Shown here: positions 1-9,256 of the stretch, one piece after another
Layout: each line of letters opens with the position of its first letter
Numbering within the stretch: position 1 is the first letter of the stretch
The notes under the pieces: model-generated
Databases searched by the model: none
The model's input: only the letters and a program-made list of their open reading frames with translations
What the model was told of the DNA's origin: nothing
Source of the DNA: Ensifer canadensis
GTDB lineage: Bacteria > Pseudomonadota > Alphaproteobacteria > Rhizobiales > Rhizobiaceae
Assembly (NCBI RefSeq): GCF_017488845.2
Contig: NZ_CP083370.1
Coordinates: forward strand, 496,001 to 560,000
Reading direction: 5' to 3'
DNA length: 64,000 nucleotides
Position numbers and translations under genes: made by a program

Positions 1-1
1 G

Positions 2-70
2 GTCTGGGCTGAGGTTTTGGCTGCCCGCGACGACAAGAGCCGTGCAATGCCGAGCATCGTCTTCGAATAG
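2..70 (+). CDS. possible 3' end of a gene entering from the left
   Basis: Frame 2 is open from the window edge to a TAG at 68-70 and encodes about 22 residues ending in SIVFE. The composition looks like a coding tail, but the opposite strand is also open here and the stretch is too short to assign. I cannot name a family. Confidence 0.25.
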   Translation, partial: VWAEVLAARDDKSRAMPSIVFE

Positions 71-493
71 GCCTTCATCCAGCTTCGTCGGACGCCATCG
101 TTGCGGTGGCAGCCCGACTTGGCGGTCGCCTGCTGCAGCCCCCTGGAATAGCGGCACAATTTTGTCCGCGCCCCGATTTCGATTCGGCGAAACATGCAGT
201 AGGGTGACGCCGGAACAGTAGACGGCGCCTGTGTCATGTATCGAGGGGGCATTGATTTTGCGTCTGTATTGCGCCATATGCCGTGCCGCACTTGCGAAGG
301 TGCCCAACTTAGCGCCCTCTCGCTGGAGATCTTGTCCTCCCGCGACGACCGAGTTGAGGATTTTGTCCTGACTGGCGGAACGCTTCATCCGATGGAATTC
401 GATTGTGGGAATACTGTGGCGCCGATGCGGTTGCTCACTTTCGCTCGGGTTCGCACCTCTGCCCAGGGCCGCAGCTGCGGGAAGGGCGCCTGA
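71..493. other. leader region upstream of corA, no gene recognised
   Basis: No recognisable gene. An 85-codon frame at 236-493 runs up to corA, but it has no ribosome-binding site, is rich in Cys and Arg and matches nothing I know. The purine-rich GAAGGG at 481-486 is the likely corA ribosome-binding site. Confidence 0.5.
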
Positions 494-1471
494 ATGATCA
501 CGGGCTATTGCTCCAACGGTGAGACTGTCACCCTGTCGGTGGCGGATGAGCTCGTTGCCCTGCGGCCAGATATCGTTTGGGTCGACCTCGTCGAGCCGAG
601 CAAGGCCGAGGATCTGATGATGGAGAAGCTTCTGGGCATCTCGATCCCGACACGCGACGACCTGAAGGACATCGAGCCGTCGAGCCGGCTCTATACCGAG
701 GCCGATGCCGTGTTCATGACGGCGTCGCTGGTCTATCGTTCGGAAACCGATATTCCCGATCTCACCGACGTTGCCTTCATCCTGCATGGCGGGCGTCTTG
801 TGACCATTCGCTACGCCGAACCGCGTGCCTTCGCCCTCTTCAAGGCGGCAATGCATCGGATTCCGGGCGGCTGTCCGAACGGTGTGGTGATGCTGACCCG
901 GTTGCTCGAAACGATTGCCGACCGCACTGCCGAAATTCTCGAGCAGGCCGTGGGCAAGATCGACGATCTGTCGCTGCAGGTCTTTGGCGACAAGGCAGTC
1001 GTCAAACGTCGTCCGCCGCATTTTCTGGAAGCGCGCCTGCGCGATGTCGCCGGCCATCACCGGCTGGTCGCCAAGACCCGCGATAGCCTCGCGTCGCTCT
1101 CGCGCCTGTTGACCTTCGTCTACACCGTTCCCGAGGTCCAGGCGGACAAGGACAGCCGCGAACTTTGCCGCTCGATCTCGCGCGACATCCAGACATTGTC
1201 GGAACATGCGTCGTTCATCTCCGGCAACATCACCTTCCTGCTCGACGCCTCTCTCGGCCTCATCAATGTCGAGCAGAATGCCATCATCAAGATTTTCTCG
1301 ATCGCTTCGGTGGTATTGTTGCCGCCGACGCTGGTCGCTTCCGTCTACGGCATGAACTTTCGCGTCATGCCGGAACTCGAATGGCCGCTCGGCTATCCCT
1401 GGGCGCTGGCTGCCATGGTGATATCCGCCGTGATACCGTTTTTCTTCTTTCGCTGGAAAGGCTGGCTGTAA
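494..1471 (+). CDS. corA: CorA-family magnesium transporter
   Basis: A 325-residue inner-membrane divalent cation channel, probably for Mg2+ or Co2+ uptake. The long acidic and helical cytoplasmic N-terminus is followed by two C-terminal membrane helices at roughly 266-285 and 303-321. The family signature Gly-Met-Asn is at residues 286-288, immediately after the first helix and within YGMNF, which is diagnostic of CorA. Length matches the family (about 315-330). The ATG at 494 has GAAGGG seven bases upstream. The potassium transporter kup starts 17 bp downstream on the same strand, so the two are probably co-transcribed as an ion-uptake unit. A second, ZntB-like CorA relative lies at 49.3-50.3 kb. 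Confidence 0.9.
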   Translation: MITGYCSNGETVTLSVADELVALRPDIVWVDLVEPSKAEDLMMEKLLGISIPTRDDLKDIEPSSRLYTEADAVFMTASLVYRSETDIPDLTDVAFILHGGRLVTIRYAEPRAFALFKAAMHRIPGGCPNGVVMLTRLLETIADRTAEILEQAVGKIDDLSLQVFGDKAVVKRRPPHFLEARLRDVAGHHRLVAKTRDSLASLSRLLTFVYTVPEVQADKDSRELCRSISRDIQTLSEHASFISGNITFLLDASLGLINVEQNAIIKIFSIASVVLLPPTLVASVYGMNFRVMPELEWPLGYPWALAAMVISAVIPFFFFRWKGWL

Positions 1472-1488
1472 CAGCCTGTAGGACACGC

Positions 1489-3390
1489 ATGACCCAATCG
1501 CATGCCCCTTCCACACAAGGGTCGAAAGACCTGCGCCGGCTGCTCGTCCTCGGCCTCGGCTCCATCGGCGTCGTCTATGGCGATATCGGCACCAGCCCGC
1601 TCTACGCGTTTCGCGAAGCGCTGCGCCCGGTGTCCCACGACGGCGTCACCGATGTCGAAATCATCGGCCTGATCTCGCTGATGATCTGGACGCTGACGAT
1701 CATCGTCACGATCAAATATGTGCTGTTTCTGCTGCGCGCCGACAACCAGGGGGAGGGCGGCACGCTCTCGCTGCTGGCGCTGCTGATGAAAACGGGGAAT
1801 GGCCACACGGCCATCCTGTTCTTCATGGGCATTGCCGGTGCCGCGCTGTTCATCGGCGATGCGATGATCACGCCGGCTCTGTCAGTGCTTTCGGCCGTCG
1901 AGGGCTTGAAACTCGTGACCCCGGCGCTGTCGGACTATGTCGTTCCCATTGCCGTGGTCATCCTGCTCTTGATGTTTGCCGTGCAGTCCAAGGGCACGGC
2001 CGCGGTCTCCAACTTCTTCGGCCCGATCACGCTCGTCTGGTTCCTGGTCATGGGTGGCATCGGCCTTGTCCACATTTCCGACGACCTGTCGATCTTCAAG
2101 GCTTTCAATCCTTATTATGCCGTCAGCTTCATGTTCAATGAGGGCTATGTCGGCATCATCGTGCTCGGCGCCGTGTTCCTGACGGTGACCGGCGCAGAGG
2201 CGCTCTATGCGGACCTTGGCCATTTCGGCCGCCGGCCCATCCAGTGGGCATGGTTCCTGGTCGTCTTTCCGGCGCTGACGCTCAACTATCTCGGCCAGGG
2301 CGCGTTCATCCTGAAGAACCCCGAGGCGATGTCGGACCCGTTCTTCCTGATGTTCCCGAAATGGGCGCTGCTGCCGGTGGTCATCCTGGCGACGTTCGCG
2401 ACGATCATTGCCAGCCAGGCGGTGATAACGGGCGCATTCTCATTGACGCGGCAGGCGATCCACCTCGGCTTCCTGCCGCGCATGGCGATCTTCCACACGT
2501 CGGAGACACACACGGGGCAGATCTATCTGCCCAACGTCAACACGCTGCTGATGTTCGGCGTCATGGCGCTGGTCTTCGTCTTCGGCTCGTCGGAATCGCT
2601 CGCCACCGCCTATGGCATCTCGGTCACCGGCGCGATAGTGGTCACGACAGTTCTCTCCTTCGAGTTCCTGCGTGCGCGCTGGAACTGGTCGGCGCTCTGG
2701 GCCGGCGCCGTGCTGCTGCCGCTGTTCGCGCTGGAATTCGTCTTCCTCGGCGCCAACATGCTGAAGATCCATGACGGCGGCTACGTGCCGGTGCTGATCG
2801 CCGCGACCTTCATCGTGATCATGTGGACCTGGAAACGCGGCACGGAAATTCTCCATGCCAAGACCCGCCATATCGACATTCCGCTGGCAAGCTTCGTCAA
2901 GTCGATCGAGCGCAAGAGCGAACATGCGCCGGTTTCGGTGCCCGGCACAGCGGTGTTCCTGACGAGCGACCCGGAATCGACGCCCGCGGCCCTGCTGCAC
3001 AACATCAAGCACAATCACGTGCTGCATCAGCAGAATTTCATCCTGACGATCCGCACCGCCAATACGCCGAAAGTGCCAAAGGCCGAACGCGTCAGCGTGC
3101 AGCCGCTTTCCGAACGCTTCACCCTGCTCGAAATGCGCTTCGGTTTCATGGAGACGCAAAACGTCTCGCAGGCGCTGGGGCTCTTCCGCAAGTCGGGGCT
3201 GAAGTTCGACATCATGTCGACGTCGTTCTATCTCGGACGGCGCAAGCTGGTACCGGACGCCCAGTCCGGCATGCCGCATTGGCAGGACCGCCTGTTCATC
3301 GCGCTCGCCAATGCCGCGATCGACCCTTCCGACTACTTCCGCCTGCCGACCAACCGCGTCGTCGAACTCGGCTCGCACGTCATCATCTGA
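1489..3390 (+). CDS. kup: Kup (TrkD) family potassium uptake protein
   Basis: A 633-residue low-affinity K+/H+ symporter of the inner membrane. The N-terminus carries the family hallmark [17 protein letters not shown] just before the first helix, then about 12 hydrophobic segments and a cytoplasmic C-terminal domain of about 170 residues ending in HVII. The frame extends upstream into corA, but the ATG at 1489 puts the hallmark motif near residue 26 and gives the usual Kup length of about 630. AGGA sits six bases before it. It lies 17 bp after corA. A long GC hairpin at 3410-3432 follows the stop. Rhizobia often have several kup copies, so the number of the paralogue cannot be given. Confidence 0.95.
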   Translation: MTQSHAPSTQGSKDLRRLLVLGLGSIGVVYGDIGTSPLYAFREALRPVSHDGVTDVEIIGLISLMIWTLTIIVTIKYVLFLLRADNQGEGGTLSLLALLMKTGNGHTAILFFMGIAGAALFIGDAMITPALSVLSAVEGLKLVTPALSDYVVPIAVVILLLMFAVQSKGTAAVSNFFGPITLVWFLVMGGIGLVHISDDLSIFKAFNPYYAVSFMFNEGYVGIIVLGAVFLTVTGAEALYADLGHFGRRPIQWAWFLVVFPALTLNYLGQGAFILKNPEAMSDPFFLMFPKWALLPVVILATFATIIASQAVITGAFSLTRQAIHLGFLPRMAIFHTSETHTGQIYLPNVNTLLMFGVMALVFVFGSSESLATAYGISVTGAIVVTTVLSFEFLRARWNWSALWAGAVLLPLFALEFVFLGANMLKIHDGGYVPVLIAATFIVIMWTWKRGTEILHAKTRHIDIPLASFVKSIERKSEHAPVSVPGTAVFLTSDPESTPAALLHNIKHNHVLHQQNFILTIRTANTPKVPKAERVSVQPLSERFTLLEMRFGFMETQNVSQALGLFRKSGLKFDIMSTSFYLGRRKLVPDAQSGMPHWQDRLFIALANAAIDPSDYFRLPTNRVVELGSHVII

Positions 3391-3409
3391 CGATACCGGC
3401 TGCAAAGAC

Positions 3410-3447
3410 GGCCGGCGGGCCGCAAGGCCCGCTCTTCCGGCCTTTCA
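3410..3447 (+). terminator. hairpin after kup
   Basis: Nested inverted repeat GGCCGG and CGGGCC around a GCAA loop, followed by CCGGCC and only a short TTTC. The stem is strong and the T-run poor, so termination is plausible but not certain. Confidence 0.45.
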
Positions 3448-3594
3448 GTGAAGACGCATTAACCAAACATCAAGGTTAATGCTTCATTTTCAAGGCTCGA
3501 ACGAAGCATCGTCGGCACAGCGTCCGGCGGCTTCATTGTCCTAGCGTCCTGCGCGGAACCTGTCCGCTGGCTCATCGCCGGCGAGGGCAGAGCC

Positions 3595-4803
3595 GTGCCT
3601 TCGATCAGCGTTGCGTGGAGTCGGTTGGTGCGTAAGAGTAGCAAACTGCGTCGCGAATCTCGTGTTAACTTCTCCGCCTGGCTGGCTCCGGCACTCATTG
3701 GCCTTGCGGTGTATATCGGTTTCCCCACGGTCGCAGCCTATTCCGACCTTGCGACCTTCCTGTCCGGTATCAATCGTGGCGGTGAGCGCTGGCGGATGTA
3801 CATGACGCCGTCGCCAGCGGGATCGATCCACGAAGTCGAGATGGTCTTTGCCGATCCGATCACGACGGGCGCGCTCGATGGCGGCGCCGGTATCGATCTT
3901 CCCGATGGCAGCCGCGTCGCTCTGACCGCAGAAAGCAAGCACGCCGGCACGCCGGATGAAGACCGCGTCAACCGCAAGGGCAAGAAGGGCCGTATCGTCG
4001 CCGTCACCCCTGTCACCCCACCCAAGGATTTTACCGCCGGTTCGATCCTGCAGCGCACGAGTTCGCTGACGGAGCCCGGCTTCGAGGGCGCCGAAAAAAT
4101 GGTCTTCGCCAATCCGAAGATCAAAGGCAAGGAGATCGAGATCGCCACGGCCTTCTACAAGAAGAAGCCGCCGAAGACGGATCCCGGCGTCTCGCCGATG
4201 CTGGCCAAGCTTGTCACCAACGACAAGCCCGACATTCTTGCGACTGCCTATGTCCGGCCCGAGCCGGACTATGCGCGTGAATCGCCCTTCGATTCGATCC
4301 TGCGCGAGGACAAGAATGCCGGACGTTTCATTCCCGATATCTCTCCCGAGGACCACGCCTGGGCCGCGACCCCGCTACCGGCGGGCGTCTTCAGCAAGGA
4401 AGAGCAGACATGCCTCGCCGAAGGCATCTACTTCGAAGCGCGCAGCGAACCGCTGAAAGGCCAGGCGGCCGTCGCACAGGTGATTCTCAACCGGGTGCGC
4501 AATCCGACCTATCCGAAGACGATCTGCGGCGTCGTCTATCAGAACAAGGCATGGCGCAATCGCTGCCAGTTCTCATTCGCCTGCGACATGATCCGCGATT
4601 TGATCTATTCCCGCTCGCACTGGAAGGAAGCAAAGGAAGTTGCCATGGCGGTCACCGCCGGCAAGATCTGGCTGCCCGAAGTCGGCTCAGCAACACATTA
4701 TCACGCAACCTATGTAAACCCGGCCTGGGCAAAGACGATGAAGCGTGTCGGCAAGATCGGCCTGCACGTCTTCTACCGGACCTACGGCGGCGGCTGGAGC
4801 TGA
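3595..4803 (+). CDS. SleB-like cell wall hydrolase, membrane-anchored
   Basis: A 402-residue protein with a basic N-terminus, one signal-anchor helix at about 28-48, a poorly conserved lysine- and proline-rich middle region and a C-terminal Hydrolase_2 (SleB/CwlJ) domain from about residue 272. The domain opens with CLAEGIYFEARSE, whose glutamate is the presumed catalytic residue, and continues with AVAQVILNRV, typical of this peptidoglycan lytic transglycosylase-like family. It probably remodels periplasmic peptidoglycan. The start used is GTG 3595, preceded by GAGGG. A GTG at 3628 is also possible and would still leave the membrane helix. It is a single-gene unit between kup and the ATP synthase operon. 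Confidence 0.8.
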   Translation: MPSISVAWSRLVRKSSKLRRESRVNFSAWLAPALIGLAVYIGFPTVAAYSDLATFLSGINRGGERWRMYMTPSPAGSIHEVEMVFADPITTGALDGGAGIDLPDGSRVALTAESKHAGTPDEDRVNRKGKKGRIVAVTPVTPPKDFTAGSILQRTSSLTEPGFEGAEKMVFANPKIKGKEIEIATAFYKKKPPKTDPGVSPMLAKLVTNDKPDILATAYVRPEPDYARESPFDSILREDKNAGRFIPDISPEDHAWAATPLPAGVFSKEEQTCLAEGIYFEARSEPLKGQAAVAQVILNRVRNPTYPKTICGVVYQNKAWRNRCQFSFACDMIRDLIYSRSHWKEAKEVAMAVTAGKIWLPEVGSATHYHATYVNPAWAKTMKRVGKIGLHVFYRTYGGGWS

Positions 4804-4970
4804 CCAGTTCAGCTGCCGACCCCTTGCGCACAAGCACCGATCGCGGGCCGGAGATTCTGGCTCGCGATCTGCCGATTCCCGGCCTTGTCTGTCAGTATGA
4901 TGGCGTCGAATGCTATCAAGTGGATGAAATCATTGAAAAATATTGTCCACGCCGAAGCGCTTTGCACGCC

Positions 4971-4999
4971 TTGACTATGCGGAAGCCTAAAACTATGTT
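4971..4999 (+). promoter_or_regulatory. candidate sigma-70 promoter of the atp operon
   Basis: TTGACT at 4971-4976 (preceded by C, giving the rhizobial CTTGAC form), a 17-bp spacer and TATGTT at 4994-4999. It lies about 100 bp before atpI in the 297-bp gap after the hydrolase gene. The match to the rhizobial housekeeping consensus is good at both boxes. No other strong candidate was seen in this gap. Confidence 0.6.
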
Positions 5000-5100
5000 G
5001 CGCGCGACTTCAAATGGGGCTGAAACGTGGCTTGAACAGCAGCCTTTTGTGTGGCCGAAATCATGGTCGTGACCGTGTGGGACAACAAGGGGAGAGCCAC

Positions 5101-5460
5101 GTGACGGAGAAACCCGAAGAAAGTCTGGAAGCAAGGCTGAAGCAGCTCGGCGAAAAGATTGAGTCCAAGCGACCCAGTGAGCCGGATGGTGCTGAAGCCC
5201 GAGCCGCTGAAAGCCGCAAAGGCTATGCGGCGGCAATGAAGCTCTCCAGCGAGTTCATCGCTGGCAACGTGGTTGGGGCGTTTCTGGGCTATCTTTTGGA
5301 CCACTTTGCGGGTACAGGGCCGTGGGGCATGATCATTTTCCTGCTCCTTGGCTTTTGCGCCGGTGTGTTGAATGTACTGCGTTCGGCGGGGATGGTGGCG
5401 ACACTCGACTCGGTCAAGCGCAGTTCTGGGAATGACAAGACGGACGGAGATGACGCCTGA
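5101..5460 (+). CDS. atpI: ATP synthase protein I
   Basis: A 119-residue inner-membrane protein. A charged N-terminal half is followed by two hydrophobic helices (about 48-66 and 72-95) containing the AtpI-type GNVVGAFLGYLLDHF segment. AtpI helps assemble the c-ring of the Fo sector. The GTG at 5101 is chosen because AAGGGGAGAG lies directly upstream. The frame can be extended to 5014, but that extension is not AtpI-like. It is the first gene of the Fo operon, 60 bp before atpB, with a candidate promoter at 4971-4999. Confidence 0.9.
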   Translation: MTEKPEESLEARLKQLGEKIESKRPSEPDGAEARAAESRKGYAAAMKLSSEFIAGNVVGAFLGYLLDHFAGTGPWGMIIFLLLGFCAGVLNVLRSAGMVATLDSVKRSSGNDKTDGDDA

Positions 5461-5520
5461 GGCGTCGCCCGGAAAACACGGTATCCGCTCTAAAGGCGGG
5501 CAGAACGAAAGAGAAGCGCG

Positions 5521-6273
5521 GTGTCAAACGATCCGACCCACCAGTTCCTGGTCAACAAGATTGTCCCGATCGAAATTGGCGGAATTGACTTTTCCTTCAC
5601 CAATGCGTCGCTGTTCATGGTTGCGACCGTGGGTGCCGCTGCCGGTTTCCTTTATCTGACCACATCGCAGCGCGGGCTGATCCCGACGCGCATGCAGTCG
5701 GTTTCGGAAATGTCCTATGAATTCATCGCTTCGATGCTGCGCGAAGGCGCTGGCAGCGGCGGCATGAAGTTCTTCCCGATGGTTTTCTCGCTGTTCATGT
5801 TCATCCTGACGGCGAACCTGCTCGGCATGTTCCCTTACTTCTTCACCATCACCAGCCAGATCATCGTCACCTTCGCCTTGGCGCTGTTCGTCATCGGCAC
5901 GGTGCTGTTTTATGGTTTCTACAAGCATGGCTTCGGCTTCCTGAAGCTCTTCGTGCCTCACGGCGTGCCGGGCATCCTGTTGCCGCTGGTCGTGTCGATC
6001 GAAATCATCTCGTTCCTTTCCCGTCCCATCAGCCTTTCGGTCCGTCTCTTCGCCAACATGTTGGCCGGCCACATCACGCTGAAGGTTTTCGCTGGCTTCG
6101 TCACCTCCCTGAGCGCCCTTGGCGCGCTCGGCATCGGTGGTGCGATCCTGCCGCTCATCATGACCGTCGCTATCACCGGTCTTGAATTCCTCGTCTGCTT
6201 CCTCCAGGCCTATGTCTTCGCGGTACTGACCTGCATGTACCTCAACGACGCTGTCCATCCCGGAAGCCACTAA
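5521..6273 (+). CDS. atpB: ATP synthase Fo subunit a
   Basis: A 250-residue polytopic membrane protein forming the proton half-channels beside the c-ring. Family features include [14 protein letters not shown], which holds the essential arginine of the fourth helix, and a conserved C-terminal [18 protein letters not shown]. The GTG start at 5521 follows AAGAGAAG. Length agrees with alphaproteobacterial subunit a (about 250). It is second in the Fo operon and 81 bp from atpE. Confidence 0.96.
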   Translation: MSNDPTHQFLVNKIVPIEIGGIDFSFTNASLFMVATVGAAAGFLYLTTSQRGLIPTRMQSVSEMSYEFIASMLREGAGSGGMKFFPMVFSLFMFILTANLLGMFPYFFTITSQIIVTFALALFVIGTVLFYGFYKHGFGFLKLFVPHGVPGILLPLVVSIEIISFLSRPISLSVRLFANMLAGHITLKVFAGFVTSLSALGALGIGGAILPLIMTVAITGLEFLVCFLQAYVFAVLTCMYLNDAVHPGSH

Positions 6274-6354
6274 GGAATACAGTCGCTTGCTTCCGGCCGG
6301 TCCTCCGTCGGAAGCGCAATCCTAAGCCGCAACACCATTCGAAGGAGTTCAATC

Positions 6355-6582
6355 ATGGAAGCGGAAGCAGCAAAGTACATCGGCGCAGGTCTGGCTTGCC
6401 TCGGTATGGCCGGCACGGCTCTCGGCCTCGGCAACATCTTCGGCAGCTACCTCTCTGGCGCGCTGCGCAACCCGTCGGCTGCTGACGGCCAGTTCGGCCG
6501 CCTCGTATTCGGCTTCGCCGTTACGGAAGCTCTGGGCATCTTCTCGCTGCTCGTAGCCCTGCTCCTCCTCTTCGCCGTCTAA
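6355..6582 (+). CDS. atpE: ATP synthase Fo subunit c
   Basis: A 75-residue hairpin of two membrane helices that oligomerises into the rotating c-ring. The polar loop reads ALRNPSA, and the proton-carrying carboxylate is the Glu in the second helix (VTEALGIF). The ATG is preceded by a strong GAAGGAG. A perfect 10-bp hairpin follows the stop at 6599-6626, plausibly stabilising the atpE 3' end, since c is needed in roughly tenfold excess over a and b. Confidence 0.97.
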   Translation: MEAEAAKYIGAGLACLGMAGTALGLGNIFGSYLSGALRNPSAADGQFGRLVFGFAVTEALGIFSLLVALLLLFAV

Positions 6583-6598
6583 TAACGGCTGGAGTTTC

Positions 6599-6626
6599 GG
6601 CCGCGACCTGTCAAAGGGTCGCGGCC
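6599..6626 (+). promoter_or_regulatory. intercistronic hairpin between atpE and atpF'
   Basis: Perfect inverted repeat GGCCGCGACC / GGTCGCGGCC around an 8-base loop, without a T-run. The position just after atpE and the lack of a termination signal suggest an mRNA stability or processing element that raises atpE expression, as described for other atp operons. Here that is an inference. Confidence 0.55.
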
Positions 6627-6658
6627 GCGCATATTCTTGAGTGCACCTGGAGGTGAGC

Positions 6659-7276
6659 ATGTTTGTGACCGCGGCCTATGCCCAGCAGTCAACCACCACT
6701 GAAGGCGCCGAAGCACACGATGCCGCTGCGGCCGGTGAGGTGCACACCGAAACGGGTGTGGCCCACGAAGGCGAGGCTGGCTCCGGCGTGTTCCCGCCCT
6801 TTGATTCGACCCATTTCGCATCGCAGCTGCTCTGGCTCGCGATCACGTTTGGCCTCTTCTATCTCTTGATGTCGAAGGTCATCATTCCGCGCATCGGCGG
6901 AATTCTTGAAACCCGTCACGACCGCATCGCTCAGGATCTCGACGAAGCGTCGCGCCTGAAGGGCGAAGCTGACGCTGCCATCGCATCCTATGAGCAGGAT
7001 TTGGCAACTGCCAAGGCCAAGGGTCATCAGATTGCAGACGGCGCGCGCGAAGCTGCCAAGTCCAAGGCTGTCGCCGACCGCAACGCTGTCGAAGCCGATC
7101 TTTCCAAGAAGATCGCCGCTGCGGAAGACCGCATCGCCGACATCAAGGCCAAGGCACTCGCAGACGTCGGCGCTATCGCCGAGGAAACTGCAACGGCCGT
7201 CGTCAAGCAGCTCATTGGTGGCACCGTCACCAAGGCTGAGATCGTCGCTGCCGTCAAGGCATCGGCCGTTAACTGA
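6659..7276 (+). CDS. atpG: ATP synthase Fo subunit b'
   Basis: A 205-residue second b-type stator subunit (b', also written AtpF2 or AtpX in alphaproteobacteria). A membrane helix at about 58-78 ([19 protein letters not shown]) precedes a long Ala/Lys/Glu-rich coiled coil. The first 55 residues form an acidic, His-containing extension typical of rhizobial b'. The ATG at 6659 is chosen because GGAGGTGAG is adjacent. A GTG 18 bp earlier is less likely. It pairs with AtpF, whose gene starts 13 bp downstream, to form the peripheral stalk. Confidence 0.93.
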   Translation: MFVTAAYAQQSTTTEGAEAHDAAAAGEVHTETGVAHEGEAGSGVFPPFDSTHFASQLLWLAITFGLFYLLMSKVIIPRIGGILETRHDRIAQDLDEASRLKGEADAAIASYEQDLATAKAKGHQIADGAREAAKSKAVADRNAVEADLSKKIAAAEDRIADIKAKALADVGAIAEETATAVVKQLIGGTVTKAEIVAAVKASAVN

Positions 7277-7289
7277 GGAGCACTGAACC

Positions 7290-7775
7290 ATGCATCTTGA
7301 TGCGACCTTCTATGCCCTCGTCGGCTTGATCCTGTTCTTCGTCCTGATTGCCTACCTCAAGGTTCCGGGCATGATCGGCAAGGCGCTCGACGGACGCGCC
7401 GACAAGATCGGCAACGAACTGGCGGAAGCCAAGCGCCTGCGCGAAGAAGCCCAGGCCCTCGTTGCCGAATACCAGCGCAAGCGCAAGGATGCCGAAGCGG
7501 AAGCTGCCGGTATCGTTGCCGCTGCCCAGCGCGAAGCAGAAATGCTGACCGCCGAAGCCAAGCAGAAGACGGAAGAATTCGTCACCCGCCGGACCGCGCT
7601 GTCGGAACAGAAGATCAAGCAGGCCGAAAGCGACGCGATCAACGCCGTTCGTTCGGCTGCCGTCGATCTGGCCATCAGCGCTGCCGAAAAGATTGTTGCT
7701 GCCAAGGCTGACGCCGGCGCCCAGAGCGAGCTGTTCAAGAAGGCACTTGGCGAAGTCAAGTCGCGCCTGAACTAA
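7290..7775 (+). CDS. atpF: ATP synthase Fo subunit b
   Basis: A 161-residue peripheral stalk subunit. The N-terminal helix (about 6-25) anchors it in the membrane and the rest is an uninterrupted Ala/Glu/Lys coiled coil ending in VKSRLN. The ATG follows GAGGAG. It is last in the Fo operon. A strong intrinsic terminator lies 25 bp after the stop. The F1 genes (atpHAGDC) are not in this window, as is usual in alphaproteobacteria, where Fo and F1 operons are separate. Confidence 0.95.
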   Translation: MHLDATFYALVGLILFFVLIAYLKVPGMIGKALDGRADKIGNELAEAKRLREEAQALVAEYQRKRKDAEAEAAGIVAAAQREAEMLTAEAKQKTEEFVTRRTALSEQKIKQAESDAINAVRSAAVDLAISAAEKIVAAKADAGAQSELFKKALGEVKSRLN

Positions 7776-7800
7776 GCCTCGGCTGCAAGATACGATTTAA

Positions 7801-7832
7801 AGGCCCCGCCACGTGCGGGGCTTTTTGTTTTT
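7801..7832 (+). terminator. terminator of the atp Fo operon
   Basis: GCCCCGC stem, CACGT loop and GCGGGGC, then CTTTTTGTTTTT. A classic Rho-independent terminator in the direction of atpF. Confidence 0.9.
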
Positions 7833-8150
7833 GGGATAGCCTTGGGTGATGCGTGCGAGCGCCAGTTCGGGATGTCTTCCGTGACGTCCGGAACCTGTTT
7901 GGGCTCGATAAGGGGGGAAACCCCGCGGAACGCCGGCCGATGGTCAGGGGCGGGCGGCGGATTACCGCAGATGCGGTGACCGGAGCGGCTCGGCAGGGGG
8001 CGGAGACATGGCTACAGCAAAGCCTGCCGCGTCACCGCTCGTCTGTCTCCGTCTATGACGCGCTGCGCCGTCAAGCGCACCTTCCGGGGGGGCCGCCATC
8101 GGCATCGGTTTGTGTCGATCCAGACGGCGAGGTTTCAACGATGCCGAACG
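7833..8150. other. 318-bp gap between atpF and rnhB, nothing recognised
   Basis: Convergent intergenic region, GC-rich with several G-runs around 7912-7950. A long frame crosses it into rnhB antisense, but it has no ribosome-binding site or known motif. No repeat or RNA signature was recognised. Confidence 0.5.
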
Positions 8151-8801
8151 TCAATCCTTGCGCAGCGGACGGAAGCTCATGCGATGCAGCGGGCAGGGGC
8201 CCTTGGCATCGATTGCCTTGCGATGCACCACTGTCGCGTAGCCGGCATGAGCCGCAAAGCCGTAGCCGGGGTGAGCGACATCGGCCCGTTCCATCATCCG
8301 GTCGCGCGTCACCTTGGCAACGATCGATGCCGCGGCGATCGAGAGCGAGCGGGCGTCGCCCTTGACCACCGCCTTGGCGTGACAGCCAAGACCGGGCGGA
8401 ACATCGCGGCCATCGACCAGCACGAAACGCGCGGTCAGGGACAGGCCGTCGACGGCCCGTCGCATCGCCTCGAGGCTTGCCTTGCGGATATCGATGGTAT
8501 CGATCGTGGTGGCCGAGGAAGAGGCGATGGAAACGGTGGCGGTTGCCAGGATCTCATCGAACAGCCGTTCGCGCTCAGCGGCGCTCAATTTTTTGCTGTC
8601 GTTCAGGCCTTCGGGGATGGCATCCGGGTCGAGGATGACCGCGGCGGCAACGACGGGTCCGGCAAGCGGCCCTCGGCCGGCCTCGTCGGCGCCAGCGACC
8701 GGCCAGGCGCCGTCCCTTCTGGCAGCCAGTTCAAAGCTGAAATCGGGCGCAAGGATAATATCCGGGAAAAGGGGAGAATCGGTCGATCTGCGATGTGACA
8801 T
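8151..8801 (-). CDS. rnhB: ribonuclease HII
   Basis: A 216-residue endonuclease that cuts the RNA strand of RNA-DNA hybrids and removes misincorporated ribonucleotides. The N-terminal catalytic motif [13 protein letters not shown] supplies the Asp and Glu metal ligands. Further conserved elements are LNDSKKL and [22 protein letters not shown], with [12 protein letters not shown] near the C-terminus. The frame continues 28 codons upstream, but the ATG at 8801 gives the usual RNase HII length. Single gene, convergent with the atp operon. Confidence 0.95.
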   Translation of the reverse strand: MSHRRSTDSPLFPDIILAPDFSFELAARRDGAWPVAGADEAGRGPLAGPVVAAAVILDPDAIPEGLNDSKKLSAAERERLFDEILATATVSIASSSATTIDTIDIRKASLEAMRRAVDGLSLTARFVLVDGRDVPPGLGCHAKAVVKGDARSLSIAAASIVAKVTRDRMMERADVAHPGYGFAAHAGYATVVHRKAIDAKGPCPLHRMSFRPLRKD

Positions 8802-9152
8802 GCGGCGAAACTCGCATGATCGACCGATTCTCTTCAAGTCCCCCGATCTGAGTGCGGCGGCAGCCGGGGGGTATGCCAGCGTCATCCTGATGAGGCACGG
8901 AGGAGACGCCGGAATTCAATTCTGTCGCCGCGCGCCAGATATGACGCGCGAGGGACGCTGCTCGCATGAACTTGCGCCGTGACCTGCTTCCCAAATCGCA
9001 GCCGATCCAGGGAACCGGGCGTCTCAAGACCGATGCCTGCCCATTCCGGCCAACCATTGAGGTTATTTTGCCTTCAGGCCACACCTCGCATTCCTGACCT
9101 GAGCGGTCGAAAACTCCACTTCTCCAGCGACATACGCAATACCGATTGCCGC
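8802..9152. other. intergenic region upstream of rnhB, nothing recognised
   Basis: About 350 bp with no supported gene. It should contain the rnhB promoter, but no clear pair of boxes was identified. It leads into a RIME-like palindrome at 9153-9256. Confidence 0.5.
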
Positions 9153-9256
9153 TAGGGCGTTCCGATTTAGACGGAATCGCGGAACGCTCTATCTCCTTGT
9201 TTTTACGCATTTCCTGACGGAAAACCGCTTCGCACTTTTCCTGGAAATGCTCTAGA
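9153..9256. repeat. RIME-like two-palindrome intergenic element
   Basis: The first palindrome has arms GCGTTCCG / CGGAACGC (9157-9186). The second has arms GCATTTCC / GGAAATGC (9207-9250) enclosing GGAAAACCGCTTCGCACTTT. This is the layout I remember for Rhizobium-specific intergenic mosaic elements. Its end overlaps the stop codon and last codons of the radical SAM gene. A half copy lies at 22446-22507. Confidence 0.75.

Noticed and set aside
236..493. 85-codon frame before corA
   Set aside because: No ribosome-binding site, odd amino-acid composition, and it only abuts corA by chance of frame.
2440..3405. 321-codon minus-strand frame
   Set aside because: Antisense shadow of kup with no recognisable domain.
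7853..8365. 170-codon plus-strand frame after the atp terminator
   Set aside because: It runs into the antisense of rnhB, is very Arg/Ser-rich and lacks motifs.
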